From Cristatella mucedo (Eukaryota > Bryozoa > Phylactolaemata > Cristatellidae), in contig WPIO01000025.1 of the NCBI GenBank assembly GCA_009760855.2, forward strand, positions 4,012,501 through 4,076,500: a stretch of DNA of 64,000 bases, given 5' to 3'. Shown piece after piece: positions 48,336 through 64,000 of the stretch. Position numbers and translations under genes: made by a program. Every line of letters begins with the position of its first letter. Position 1 is the first letter of the stretch. Under the pieces are notes generated by a model, which ran no database searches, was not told the origin of the DNA, and saw only the letters and a program-made list of their open reading frames with translations.

Positions 48336-50334
48336 TGAGCAAGCTGATCCGTGGGTGGTTGCTCGGCTTCCGAGTGAGTCGACCCTCACAATCAGGCTGC
48401 GACGCGGAGTCGGTGTGGATTTCGGCGGCACCAGCGGCCAGAGCAGACGAATTCTCTCCGCGGGGTCGCTTCCCAAGTTACCGCAGATCGGTCACTTCCG
48501 CGGGGCTCGAGCCGGCCCGCAGCGTCATTTACACAAAAGCAAATTACTGGCACTGCGACATACACTACCTTCAATTCCGATCCTCTCCAGCTCTCCTCTA
48601 AGATATCCACCACCGGGCGTATAATGAAGACCCCGCTTGAGCAATCTGGCGCGTGCCCACGTTGCCAAGCGGACGGGTACCATGCGCCGCTCAGGTGCGC
48701 GCGAAGCAGTACGAACCGGTAGCCGTACCGGCGCTATTAGCCTATACTCTCATTAGAGATCTATCCATCTATTTGCGCAGCCGCCGTTGGACGTAAAAAA
48801 GGATTGGCGTGCCTTGCGTACATTTTGCCCGAGCGTTTTGGCTGCCTTTACCCTGTCCCACATTCCGCTCGGCAATCGCCGCTGATTCAAGCCCGGGCGT
48901 CTATCTCGCAGCTGCAGACGTGCGAGTCGCTGTGCACGGACAGCAGAAAGGACGGCGTCCGTCGACGTCATCAAACTCGACTGTCGACGGAGGTTGCAAA
49001 AAGCCTAGGCCTCGAGCGACTTGGCTAGCTGAAGAAGCTGTCTGCCAAAGAGTAGAGTTGCGGCGACGGCAGTGACGGCCGGAAAAGTCGCGGATCAGCG
49101 CCGCTCTTATGTTGACTGACCTTGACCCCTCCGAATCGTGTCGTCCGTGCCGCCCAAGCTTGCGCTGCCGTACCGCGAAAGCGACGCAGTAGCTCAGGGT
49201 ACGCTTGACACCGAACCGGTTCAGAGTAGGGTCAAGAGCGCGTTACGAACGCGTTCGGGCGGCTTTCTTTGGCGACGCGAGATGCTCACTCGCTCGGACG
49301 GCGTGCAGCGAGCGGATTGATTTCGGGCCGCCGTCGCGAGCGGCCGCTTAGCGTCGCCGATCGCTTGGCGCCGCATTGACCCGATTCGTTTCCTCCTCCC
49401 GACGCTTGGATCTCTGTGACGAGCGCACCGACCAGTTTACCACTCTAACCAGCGGTAGGGGGGCTCGCGCGTACGCCGAAGCTCTAGGGCAAGACGAAAA
49501 CCTTCGCTATTTCAACCACGCCATGAACAAGCCACCGGAAGGCATTGCACACCAGCTCCACAGACAGTCGTACTTTCGTAAGCGACGACAAGGGCTAACG
49601 CCTCGGGGTTGGGGTATACATGTACCCCCGAGTCTTCGGCGCCAGTCACCATTACTCTTGTGCTGCTTCTTTGTTTCTCCTTTTTGCTCCGGCCCACCAA
49701 GCCTGCAACTCCTGTAGCTGGGCTAGCGGTGCTACGCATGCGGTGCTTGGCGTCGGTTTGCGCCGACGCGCTTCGCGTGCGGCGCGAGCCGAAACGGTGC
49801 CGGTCTTCAAGCGTTGAGCGTGACGACGATTTAGAAACCTGCCCAGCGAGGTAACCGCTTAGTCCTCGTTACTTTTTCCCACCATCGATTCAATAGATGC
49901 ACACGGCGCGTCACGCGTTAAGTGCCGTAGCCCAACAAGAACCTAGCACGAACTATAATTTCAGGAGGCTTCGATTCGGCAAAAGCCTGCGCGAGTATCG
50001 CTGCACGCAACGGCTGCCCCTCATGAAAACTGTCTGCGAAATTATACTCATTCTAGGCGCTGCGATGCAATTTAGTTTGCCTCCACACTGCGAGTGCGAT
50101 AGGCAAGTATCGCGACAATGGCCGCCTTTAATCGCACTTCCTGCAAAGGTGCGGAGGATGAGTCGAGCGTGAATCCTGACCCGGAGATGAAAAAAAGCCG
50201 CTAAGATAAATAACCGAAAAAGTAAAGGAAAGCACTCGTATTCATTTTTAGCGAAGACGCAGAAGCCGGCGAGCGATCACGCGACACTTGCCCGGCCGTG
50301 GTATTGCAATGGAATGGAATATTGTGTACATCCG

Positions 50335-50770
50335 TTAGTAGCTTCACAAAGTCACAAAGATTAAGTGTGCATTACGCAGGAGATTTCCTTAAGAGTACAA
50401 TAAGCCTGAGAGACTTTCGGTAAGCACAAGGTAGCCAGCAAACTTTCTCATCTCAAGCAACGCAACGCAGAAGTGAGATGCATGTGCTGAGTGATGGCGG
50501 ACAGTCGAAAGAGTGAGAGTAGCCATAAAAGTAGCAGCTCAGCTGGACGGCTGGAAATGATGTGCAGCCTCAGCAGTCTCAGCAGCAGAAGATCAGATCT
50601 TGTTGCATAAAAATTGCGGAAATGAGCTCCACAGTCTTGGAGCCGCAGAGTAAAATCCTTCTGTCGCCAACCGTCAGTTAGTGTAGAAACAAAACAGCTA
50701 ATTTACCCTCCATAGAGGGCGCCTGAGGGCGCGAGGAGGCTAAAACTGCACAGCATCGCTGGCTTTCACG
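50335..50770 (-). mobile_element. LINE fragment, second subfamily
   Basis: The plus strand has 'cacaaagattaagtgtgcattacgcagg' and 'agctccacagtcttggagccgcagag', matching the 1965-2510 copy in the same orientation. Confidence 0.75.
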
Positions 50771-51411
50771 GTCAGTGACATTCTTAATTTCAGCGTTTGC
50801 TGCAACTACGATAGCCGCTAATAAAAGACGCACTCATCATTCCTTGGAAGGTGCAGCCTCGGAACAGGCGAAGCCGCAGCGTTTGGAATGGATGGCCAAG
50901 AATAAAATCTACCGCGTGAGCTAGGTAATAAGACCAAGTACGACAAGACCGGAAGGCGCGCTGTCGGAGGCTCGGATTAGATGGCGCAAGCCCCAGCGCC
51001 GCTTGCGGCCATTTGTCCGACGAGAGCCGGATGCGACGCGCCGCCAGGTGCCCGGCGGACGCTGGTAGCTGCGGCCGCGGCTAGAGCCGGCGAATTCCGG
51101 TCGCCGTAGCTGTGCAGGTCAGCCGAGCGGACGTTGGACGCACCCGGCGCACGGTCGCGACGCGTAGAGCTGCGTTTACACGGCAGACTTTCTCCGCAGA
51201 TCTTGGACAGAGGTCCCATAGATTTTTTCTACTACATTATTATACGTCACAACATTTGGGGGAGGAGCCGAGTCTGCAGACTCATCAGAAAGATAATCTG
51301 TCTCAACTTTTTGGCTCCCTGTTGGTCCAACCGACCAATCAAAACTCCAGGGCTCCTCACATATACCCCATGGCCAAAATAAAAATGGCTGATGTTCGTA
51401 GGCTCGCTTTA

Positions 51412-51482
51412 CATTAATAACAATTATTATACACTTGATAAAGCGCCCTCTGAGAACTCAATCTCGTTCTAAGCGTTAGAGG
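51412..51482 (-). mobile_element. L2/CR1-like LINE tail
   Basis: 'aataacaattattatacacttgataaagcgccctctgagaactcaatctcg' (read in parts) is the plus-strand view of the conserved tail. Confidence 0.75.
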
Positions 51483-52439
51483 CGTTCAGAGCAAGTCCTT
51501 GAATATGGGATGCTCACGAGTTCTAACCAATGCTTCAGCCTTTTCTACATAGCATACGCCGTGTGTCTGTCTATCAAATCTACCAACAAACCCGTAACGG
51601 CGTACATTACTTAGCACTCTACACCCGTACGCACGTAGTGGAGCACATTACTTGGTACCGCTTTCTTTCCAGAAAAAAGCGTTTTTTAAATGCTTATCTT
51701 CCTTTTATTTATATTCTTCTCACACTACTCTACAATTATGACTGCAGCGGCGAACTCAACGTCTGCCTGCGTTAGCTTGGCGTCTCCTAGGAAACCCTCT
51801 TTCATACCAGCCTCCCTGATGAGAGCACGAGCTGTGGGCGGGACCAAGGCGGCCATCGAATTTGTCGCGGGCGGGACTAAATCTGTCGCGTAAACGACGT
51901 CCTAACTAGGAGAAAAGTCGGCGTCTGTCAGAAGGAAAGTCTGCTGTGTAAGCGCAGCTTAACACGAGCGTAGGGCGCGGCAGCTGCAGAAGCAATCGAT
52001 CGCGAGCGTTTCAGCGCGGCGATTTCCGGCCGACCTGCACTCCGACCGACGGCTCGTGCCGGCGCGGCGCGAGATTCGCACGCTCGCCCTCCTGAGACTG
52101 CAGCCCTTGCCGGAAGTCGCAGCTCCAAAGACGCTACAAATTGATTCCGCGAGCTCGATCGGGCGCCGGGAGCTGCCGAGCCGAGAGCTCGGGCGTATCA
52201 TTCATCGCCCCGCGGGAGCTTTGCAGCGCGCACCGCCTTCGCTAACGTTCGCCGGCGATGCCGCCGCCCTGCAAAACGGACGGTCGCGATTGCCTCAAAA
52301 TTTTGCAGCTGCACAAGATTTCGGCATTGGCCCTGGCGGCTGCTGGCTTCCAATTGCATTTCTTTGAGGACGTGCGAGTAAAACGGCACCAGATATTTTG
52401 TGACTGCACCTTAAACGGTACTTACTACTGTATTCTATC

Positions 52440-52690
52440 TCAATCGGAGCTTAGCGTAGTCGATTTCAGGTCAATTTTCAGTGGATTAGAGCAGATTGCT
52501 GTGCTAGCCCGAGCCATTGAGGTCGATTTCAGTGTAATGCACCGAGATTGCGCGTGCCCAAATGTCGCGAAATTATGCGGATGCACACTTAGCAAAGTTC
52601 GCGTAAATAGGCTATCACAATTCGACCACTGATCATCCGATTTCTGAGCATATTTTGTCAGGTTGTAGTGGATTGTGGTATTGGCTCGGG
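52440..52690 (+). repeat. Isolated pair of ~175-bp repeat units
   Basis: 'cagtggattagagcagattg' at 52483 and 'tgtagtggattgtggtattgg' at 52660 match the monomer core of the 15-19 kb array and are about 175 bp apart. 'cccgagccattgaggtcgat' matches the GGGCCATTGCCGTCGAT part. Confidence 0.72.
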
Positions 52691-53164
52691 CAAGGTCTTA
52701 CTTCTTCCGCCAAGTTCGAATTTCATAAGCGATACGATCGTGCGCAGAAATTCCTGATTACTTTCGGGTCTTGCCACCCCCTTCGCTGAAATGTTGCGAG
52801 AAATCTTGCCACCCCCCCCCCATCCGAACATTCTGCGAGCCTCTAGAGCCCTCTAGATGAAAATCCCGGCTCAGCCTCTGGCTCGACGCTACGAAGGCAG
52901 CATCAGCACGAACTCGCATAGAGAGGAGGACATTTGACAAGGATCAAGCAAGTGCTGCGAGGAATGGATGTTTCTTAATTTTTTTTATATGCGGTCAGGT
53001 CAGAAGATGTAGTGTCATCAGTAGCGAGTGTGAAAGCCAGTTCCACAATCTAGGATCTACAGACCGAAAGCTTCAGTTTGGAGCGGCAAGTTTTTTCCTA
53101 GAAGAAATGAAGGCACAGTGAGGCTGAAAATCGTAGATAAGCCTCGCTAGGTGCACGAAGGAGC

Positions 53165-53345
53165 CAAGAAAATTCAACTAGCTGATTTAACAGTCTCTTT
53201 TGTATAGCGACAGAAGAGCCTTTACGGCTATCGCCACCGCTTGCAACAGCGATAACGTATCGCCCATCTCATGATCCGAACCCACGACCTTATGACCGTA
53301 GTCGTGAAAAGCATCCGCCTTACCCAGTAAGCCATCACGAAACGA
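53165..53345 (-). mobile_element. tRNA-derived SINE, nearly full
   Basis: 'agctgatttaacagtctcttttgtatagcgacagaagagcc' through 'atgatccgaacccacgacc' parallels the 32095 copy. The B-box is GGGTTCGGATC on the minus strand. Confidence 0.72.
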
Positions 53346-53377
53346 TGTTCCTTCTGGGTCAGAGTAAGAATTGTATA

Positions 53378-53570
53378 ATAATAATAATACATTTGATAAA
53401 GCGTCCTGAGAGAACTCAATCTCTTTCTGACCGCTTTACAATTGCAGCAAAGGAAGCACGATCGAATGGTTTATGGTAGCATGCTCAACCAACAATAATT
53501 TTGCTCTGGATACGTTAATCTATCGGTAGCCAACTCAGCTCCTTCAGCAATGCTTCTTCAGCACTTCACA
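53378..53570 (-). mobile_element. L2/CR1-like LINE tail and UTR
   Basis: An AAT run, 'gcgtcctgagagaactcaatctctttctgacc' (in parts), then 'aaaggaagcacgatcgaatgg' and 'tagcatgctcaaccaac'. It sits next to the SINE, in the same orientation. Confidence 0.75.
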
Positions 53571-54504
53571 CGTTGAACCTATCAATCTGTGTGTCTAACC
53601 TCGCAGCCATTTTATTACCACCTACAGAGGCGTATTAAACTGAGTAACCGCAGTTCATCCTAGGTAGAACCGCGGAGCTTTATTGATATTTGACCAGCCA
53701 CTGTTGTGGACAATTCCTAATCTTCGTTGGGGGCTATATTTTATGGCCAGTTGTGAAAGCGGTCTTCTTAAGAAAGCTTTGAAACTTTAAGCATTTATCA
53801 AAGACAGCAACTCGATACTGAGCACTTGATGACGGTCGCCCTATTGAATCACCATTTAGAAGAGCAGTGGATCTATGTCCTGCTGCACACTAAGGATATC
53901 TTTTGAGTTCGGTTTTTTTATTGCTGAACTTCAGAAGATTGTCCGTCAGCAAGGATCGAATGCATGCAAACCAGTGTCACAAATTGTATGCAGTACAATG
54001 CTTATTTTCCTGAAACGTGTAGTAGAAATTTCAAATTTACAGCGAATTTCAGTGTTGCCTATCAATGCGGGCCTGAATGTCCAAAGCTCATGAGCGCCTG
54101 CCTTCCTCGGTCTTTTCCTGCTGCAGAGTTTCCGTATGCTACATTTCGGTTGCGTTTCAGATAAGTGGCACCGACGAGTCGCTTCCTTTGGTGCTTATTT
54201 TTCTCGTTGTTGTCAGCTGTTGTCAGATATTTATAGTATAGTCATACAGCTATCGGTACATTTATATTCTGCTCACTTTACTGTCCATTTTTTCGCAAAG
54301 CGTTTCTGTGAAAACTCACTAGTCACAATGGCAAGCGGAAACCGCACGTTTTACGTGGAAATTAGCTTTCACCTGTAAGAAATGACGGGAAAATTCAACT
54401 TCGCCTCGGAAGGCTGGCTTAAGTGTCCATTGATCTAGCTGGTGAGCCCGCCCAACTAACAGCCAAGCTTATAGTTCTTAATCCATGGAGAAAAATATAG
54501 TACA

Positions 54505-54900
54505 CAAAGAAAAACATTTTGTACAATTTTTATATCAATAATTTCTTAGAAAAACGAACGTAAATTTTGTTTTACGTAATTTATTCGTCAGCCCATGATA
54601 GAATCACCATGAAGTGTAATCTATGGAACGTATCAAAGTTCTGACCATCTTCATATTTGTATATGACTATAGTAATCCCTGTGAAGAATCATGGGCAGAT
54701 TCTATTAATGCATGCCCATCCCTTGCCAAGGCGGGCACAGAGTACCATGTTTAATTTCAATTATAAGAGTGCATGCTACTTTCATATGTGGAAATTAGCA
54801 AACTATTCCCGCCCCCCCCCCCTTTTGACGCTGCAGCCATTATTTCTGTACCGTCGAAGTAGTACGGTAGACATCACAATGGCCATAATGCAATCATGAC
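54505..54900. repeat. Dispersed repeat family, copy 1
   Basis: Shared landmarks with copies 2 and 3 are gaacgtaaa, gtgaagaatca, 'tatgtggaaattagcaaact' and 'ctgtaccgtcgaagtagtacggta'. No coding content. Confidence 0.65.
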
Positions 54901-55474
54901 GTCAGTAAGTGACTTACTAATTAATCTAGCTTATTGCTAGGGTTGGTGATGGTGATGGAGAACAGTTGTCGGCAGACATAGTATCCGCTGATTGCACAAG
55001 TAATCTGGATAGACAAGATTACCTGGTGTGTGCTTGTTGGTGACAACCTGCATTTTGTTGCACACCATTAGGGGGCATTTACATTAAGCGGAGCGAAGTC
55101 CGAACTTTAGGAGGCGTCTACTTGCTCTTTGCTGCCAGGTATTTACAAAGTGATATAGCAACAAGACTTAAATATAACTTGCATCTGCATGCCCTATTAA
55201 TGTTAAGTGCAACCATTAGAGATGTGCTGCTTAGGTCGGAGCGGAATAGAGGGAGCATTCGTCCTCACGACCATCGGCTGTGATTCTGTAAGGAATGTCT
55301 TTCAAAAAATCCAACCTAGCAGCAGCCTAGGACTAAGTATATTCCACTCACTGTAAGTAGTCTGGCACTAGTTGCTGCCCAATGAAATGCCTTTTTATTG
55401 AGCAGCCATCATAAAATTGTTGAAACAAGCAGCATTAAATATGCGAGTTTTGTTGCCCGGCTCCCTTTGTGATA

Positions 55475-55555
55475 ATAATAATAATAATAATGCACTTGAT
55501 AAAGCGCCCTCAGAGAACTCAATCTCTCTCTAGACGCTTTACATAATAGTATTAA
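55475..55555 (-). mobile_element. L2/CR1-like LINE tail
   Basis: Seven AAT units, then 'gcacttgataaagcgccctcag' and 'tctagacgctttacat'. Confidence 0.8.
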
Positions 55556-55559
55556 CCAG

Positions 55560-56925
55560 CTTCCACTAATTGAAAATTACCCCAAATTCTGGAATTAATT
55601 TGGGGCTATGCAGCAACGGCAGCAGCTCTTGATTCCATCATTTATCGACGACATCGACTAACCAGTTAGAAATAACGCCCAAAAATATGTAGAAGCAGTT
55701 GTGAGATCTCAAGGCACTTACAACAAATATTTACAGAAAAATTGCAGCGGAGCTCGCATTTATGCCCTTTGCTTAAGATATTTGTGGCACTGTTGAGAGC
55801 TTGGACAAGCATTTAGCGATACTGCACGATGCCACCTCCCCGGTCATATTGAAGTACTCAATACTTACGCGAGCACGAGCTTATAGTGGCCTGCAACTCG
55901 CCGACTTCCTGTCGATATGCCTCGATGAATATTTTTGCTGTGTGATTAGCGTCATCTACAATCAAAGCTGTCATAGCAGTATTAGCAAGTTCATGCAGTC
56001 TGAGCACTTAACGCAACTGTCCTGCGAAAAAACATGAATCGCTACTTTCTTCCTTTGAACTTATTCTCAATAGCGTAAGGAGATGCTAATATGGCTTACT
56101 ATCATGTTTGCTATGCTGTCAGCTTGTGCATGGCATTTGGTTGGTGTCAGCAAGTTACATTCTTGCACACTTGTTTGTTGCGGGTTGACAATAATAGAGA
56201 GAGTGCTGTTGAAATTTGCAGCACGTTAGTGGTCATCGTCATTGTTGTTATGATTGCTGCTCCGTAAGGCCATAGGCGGTGGCCAGCGAGGACACCGGAT
56301 TGCTGCCTACGACATCCATAGGAAGCCTTAGGTCACGATTCTACCACAAAGAAGCACAGGAAGACACGTGCTTCTTTTTCTTGCAACGGGCAATATAAAG
56401 AGGTATACTGCAGAACCATGAGCTCAGCATCCTGTACTTTTCCGTTGGTCAATCAATTTCTGTCAGTTACAACTGCCGCTCGTCGTTACGTGTGTGGCAT
56501 ATGTTTAATGCGATCTCTCCTTATCTCATTAAAGGTCAGTGTATGCCGCGACGCCAAGTTGCTGTATCAGCTAACGCGAGCACACTCGCTCACCTGATTT
56601 AGCACAGAAGCCCTAATGCACTGCAGCACCTCACTCCGGTTAACAGGCTGAAGCTACCCACGTGACATTAGCTGCCGGCGAATTCCGGCTCGACATTTCC
56701 TTCACCTTTGCATGCGGCATGGCAAATCTTAGTCAGTTAAAATTATGATATCGTAGAAAACTCGCACATGAAGGAGTAACTTTCCAATGTGTCAACTACA
56801 CCAGCTACATCAGCTACACCGAGCGGAAGCTGGAAAGCGCCGAAAGTGCCAGTCGTCACGTTGGGCGTAGTGTATAGAGTACAAGCTGAAAGAATACCTC
56901 GACCGTCCTTTGAGAAGCCCTTTAA
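55560..56925. other. AT-rich intergenic sequence
   Basis: No gene recognised. The plus-strand frame at 55801-56037 (78 codons) has no domain or splice support. Confidence 0.45.
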
Positions 56926-57120
56926 AATTCAAACTTATTTTAAGCGCACAAAGCTATAGGATTTTCATGTTCGGTTTCAACTATGAAAGTGTATGTTGCA
57001 GCTGCGCATGAAAATTAGCTAATTACCTCCCCTTTCCCCTTTTTGTTACTCGCGATTACAGTAATCTCGTTGCGTGACTATAAATACATCAAGGACACAA
57101 TGTAAATCCGATTTCAGGTT
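56925..57120. repeat. Dispersed repeat family, copy 2
   Basis: 'ttcaactatgaaagtgtatg', 'catgaaaattagctaattac' and 'gattacagtaatctcg' parallel the other two copies. Confidence 0.6.
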
Positions 57121-57149
57121 CGGGCAAGTGTACTAACTAAATAAAAAAT

Positions 57150-57470
57150 CTATATTACTATAGGGTTTGGTAGTTTTCTTATGAGACGAACGTAAATCAA
57201 ATTTGAGGAAATGTATCCATCAAATAGCGGGTAGCGTGTCAGCGTTGAGTTTCGTGTATAAGGAATGCATACGCGTGTGCTGACCATCTTTAGACGGTTA
57301 ATTGCCTATTCAGCAAGCTTCGTGAAGAATCACTAGCTGATCCTACGTATGCTTTCTCATCGCTTACAAAAGCAGGCACAGCAAGGTATAACTCAACTAT
57401 AACTGAAAGCGCATTTTGCACTTGCACATGCAAACTGGCCAACTAAATCTCTCCTTGCTTGACGCGACAC
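57150..57470. repeat. Dispersed repeat family, copy 3
   Basis: 'cgaacgtaaatcaaatttgagg', 'gtgaagaatcactagctgatc' and 'acatgcaaactggccaacta' match copy 1. It runs directly into the 31-bp repeat. Confidence 0.65.
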
Positions 57471-57690
57471 TCATCATTACTGTACCGTCGCAGTAGTGGT
57501 ATCATCATTGCCTTACCGTCGCAGTAGTGGTATCATCATTGCTGTACCGTCGCAGTAGTGGAATCATCATTGTTGTACCGTCGCAGTAGCGGTATAATCA
57601 TTACTGTACCGTCGCAGTAGCGGTATCATCATTGCTGTACCGTCGCAGTAGTGGTATCATCATTGCTGTACCGTCGCAGTAGTGGTATCT
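57471..57690. repeat. 31-bp minisatellite, seven copies
   Basis: Unit: (t)catcattgctgtaccgtcgc plus agtagtggtat, with copies differing at one to four positions. A single unit-like sequence ends copy 1 of the neighbouring dispersed repeat, so the array grew from the end of that repeat. Confidence 0.95.
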
Positions 57691-58730
57691 AGAGTCAGCC
57701 CGCCGACTCACGATGGTTCGACTTACACAAATTTAGAGATGCGAACTCGGTCTCGGTCGTGCAAGCAAATCAAAAATCAGAATTTATGAAAGAAACATCC
57801 AAATCCGCTCGCGGTCTGTAGATTTGATAATGCCGTAAACAATTGAGAGGAAACGACATCTGACAGCTATTCATTGTTGGTATTGATGACTATCACATAT
57901 CAGTCTCAAGTTACGGAAATTTGACTTACCACAGGTTTTGCTGTCCCTATCAATTTTTCAAGTCACGATCTGACTTTACATCCCAAAGTAAGCAATGTAA
58001 GCGTGACGCGAGTGACTGTGACGGACCCACTAACTAACAAGACTTCTTAGAGAGGACGATGATGCTATAGTCGTGCCTTGTTTATCGCGCTTAATAAGCG
58101 TCAGACTCTACCGCGATACGTGAATCCGGAAAGGAAGATTCTTTATTTGTAAATTAAATATTTTCGTGGTTAGAGCATAGAAACGTGCTCAAGACCCTGT
58201 GGATACAGTTTTTAACATTATTAGAGCCCTCGAGATTGGAAATAACACCCCCTCAGTCACCACTACACTCACAGTAAGGAAAGAAAAACTTTCGCGAAGC
58301 TGATCCAATCATTGGCCAGGATAGGAAGAGGGTAGGATAGCTAATCAGCGAACAACGTGCTTTGATAGGTTGGTATAACCACACACGTATTTTTGAAAGA
58401 CCTTTATTGCTTGCACGCAAGGAGTGGTCGAGTGGCTATACCTGGTGTTGAAGGATTTGTGATGGTGCTCGAATACAAGGCCTACCGTTCATACATACAG
58501 TAATTTTAATTTTAATTGTACATACAGGGGCATATAATTTGACTCAGACAACCAATTTCGAGCTGAATCTTTTTCACTGTCTTGATCAATTTATAAATAT
58601 ATTTAAAAAATCGCGATATAGTAAAGTTGCAAAAGTCAAAGCTTGAAGTGGCGAGGCACGACTGCACAGGTATTTAGGGTTGTTTTTCAGAGGATGGTTA
58701 AAATATTTTAAGGGACCTGTCCTCCAGTCT
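57691..58730. other. AT-rich intergenic sequence
   Basis: No gene recognised. A weak tRNA-like SINE head lies at about 58422-58490 (gagtggtcgagtggctatac). Confidence 0.4.
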
Positions 58731-58810
58731 GGAACTCACTCCTGACTGGCATAAAGACATTACCAGACCTGGGTAATCTTAAACAGGAAGCTAAATGTCC
58801 AGCTAAATGC
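58715..58810 (+). mobile_element. LINE RT C-terminal fragment
   Basis: 'ccagtctggaactcactcctgactgg' then 'acattaccagacctggg' corresponds to the ...AWNSLPTGI..LPDL... block of L2/CR1-like RT. Confidence 0.6.
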
Positions 58811-58859
58811 TCCTCTCGGCTACGTTTGATCTGTGTCGCGCAACTCACTGAAGCAGATA

Positions 58860-58865
58860 TTTATT
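58860..58865 (-). promoter_or_regulatory. Possible polyadenylation signal of gene A
   Basis: On the minus strand this reads AATAAA, the first such hexamer seen about 790 bp after the stop of gene A. The 3' UTR up to it would be very GC-rich and contains no other coding signal. Assignment is by position only. Confidence 0.35.
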
Positions 58866-59650
58866 TTGCCATCATTATCATTTACATCCCGCTTGCGGCC
58901 GAGCTCCGCTCCGCGCTCCGTCGAGAGCCCGCCTCTCGGCTACCGCCGCTCGGGCGCAGCGTCACAGAGACTCGTCCTGCGCTGCGGGCACTGTCGCCCG
59001 CAGCGCTGGACGGCGGCGGCCGGCATACGCAGACGGCCGCCGAGGTCTTAAGGACACGCGGCGTCGCTTCACGTCGAGCGAAACAATATGGCAAACATTT
59101 TCTGAACAGAGCTCGTCAGCGCTAGGCTCTCCTCCGTCGGAGGCGCGCGCCTCGAGCGCGATGCGTTGCGCAGCTCTCGTCGCCTGCTTCAAGGACACTG
59201 AGGGGTCATCCGCAGGCGCGATCATACGCGCGGCAAGCATACGCGTTGCGACGGCGAGGCGCGGATGCGGCGGCGGCGGCGGCGGAGCGAGTCGCTGTCG
59301 CTCGAGCCGGTTTTCGCGCTCGGCAGCGGCTGCTGCGGCGACGACAACGCGGTGCAGCCGAGCGGCGGCGCGCTGGCGGTGACGCCGCCCGACTGCATGG
59401 CGACCGGTGCTCAGCAGCCGCCCTTCCGGCAGCGGCGGCCCGAGCGCGGCCGGACGTATCCGGTGGCTGCGACGCCGCCGGAAGCTGCCTCCTTTCGCGG
59501 CCTCCTCTCGCTGGAGTTGCTCAATCGTCGCCGGCGGAGTCGTCGTGGCGACCGCTCGTGCGCGGCGGCCTCGCCTGCGGCGGCGGCGCATCGCCTGCTG
59601 CGTCTGTCGCTCGCTCGGGCTCGCGCGGCGATGCGCTCGACGCTGCCCAG

Positions 59651-63666
<4,016 letters not shown>

Positions 63667-64000
63667 CTGCTCGGCAAAGAGATGCGCCGCGCGCGCGCGC
63701 TCTGTGACACGAGGCGAGCGCGCTCGAACGCGCCGCCGCCGCCGAGGCGCCAACGCCACCCGGCTACGGCTCGAGGTTCGCGGCGGCGGCGGCGCAGCTG
63801 CGGCCTCGGTACCTCGCCCAATCGTCCCGCTCGCGAGCGCGCCGCCTCCGCCGCGAAGCGCGCGGAGCGTCGCGGCGGCGGCGGCGCTCCGGCGGGCAGG
63901 TGAGAGCAACCGGCGAGTGCCGGCGAGAGCAGGGCAGCAGACGATGCGCGCATCCAAAACGAGAACGAGAACGCGAGCTCTCGGCTTCGCTTTCGATTCC

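Larger units (their letters stand above)
46481..50330. other. CpG-rich region, probable promoter side of gene B
   Basis: High GC, many CpG and no interrupted coding frames with domains. Long open frames (for example 46614-47417 minus) are Arg/Ser artefacts of GC richness. A possible first exon is noted separately. A gene promoter here is an inference from position and composition. Confidence 0.4.

Overview
This window is nuclear DNA from an intron-rich, non-vertebrate metazoan. The signs are phase-matched GT-AG exons, extracellular modules (EGF, thrombospondin type 1, NIDO, AMOP, VWD), degenerate L2/CR1-like LINEs with TTA tails, tRNA-derived SINEs, and very long GA/CT and TA microsatellites. 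I cannot assign a phylum. A sponge or cnidarian would fit, but that is a guess.

Two genes can be reconstructed exon by exon, both on the minus strand and both partial. Gene B (5269-43385, continuing past the left edge and probably upstream of 43385) is a large mosaic adhesion protein. From N to C it has a 419-codon Ser/Thr/Ala/Pro/Gly-rich exon, EGF, TSP1, EGF, EGF, calcium-binding EGF, NIDO, AMOP and VWD. Eighteen exons were placed. Splice phases agree at every junction except AMOP to VWD, where one exon seems to be missing from my model. The NIDO-AMOP-VWD core is that of MUC4, SUSD2 and insect Mesh, which are cell-surface or junction proteins. Gene A (59651-63666, 5' end beyond the right edge) has two TSP1 repeats, a cysteine-containing segment I cannot name, a furin-like RRKR site, low-complexity stretches, one transmembrane helix and a short cytoplasmic tail with a polyglutamine run. 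It ends in a clear TAA.

Layout: 1-5268 is degraded LINE/SINE/MITE sequence left of the last visible gene B exon. 5269-14748 carries the VWD exons, the second AMOP exon and a degraded LINE. 15.2-19.3 kb is an unusual ~175-bp tandem repeat block with inverted outer arms and a SINE inside. 20-30 kb has the first AMOP exon, the NIDO exons and a 1.77-kb pogo-like DNA transposon with TA target duplications. 30-42 kb has the EGF/TSP1 exons among LINE fragments and huge GA/TA repeats. 42.1-43.4 kb is the GC-rich N-terminal exon. 43.9-46.5 kb is a TA-rich tandem repeat and an R2/NeSL-type retrotransposon split by a younger L2-like insertion. 46.5-51 kb is CpG-rich, with a long RNA-foldable hairpin and a possible first exon. 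51-58.8 kb is AT-rich, gene-free repeat sequence. 58.9-64 kb is a CpG-dense block containing gene A.
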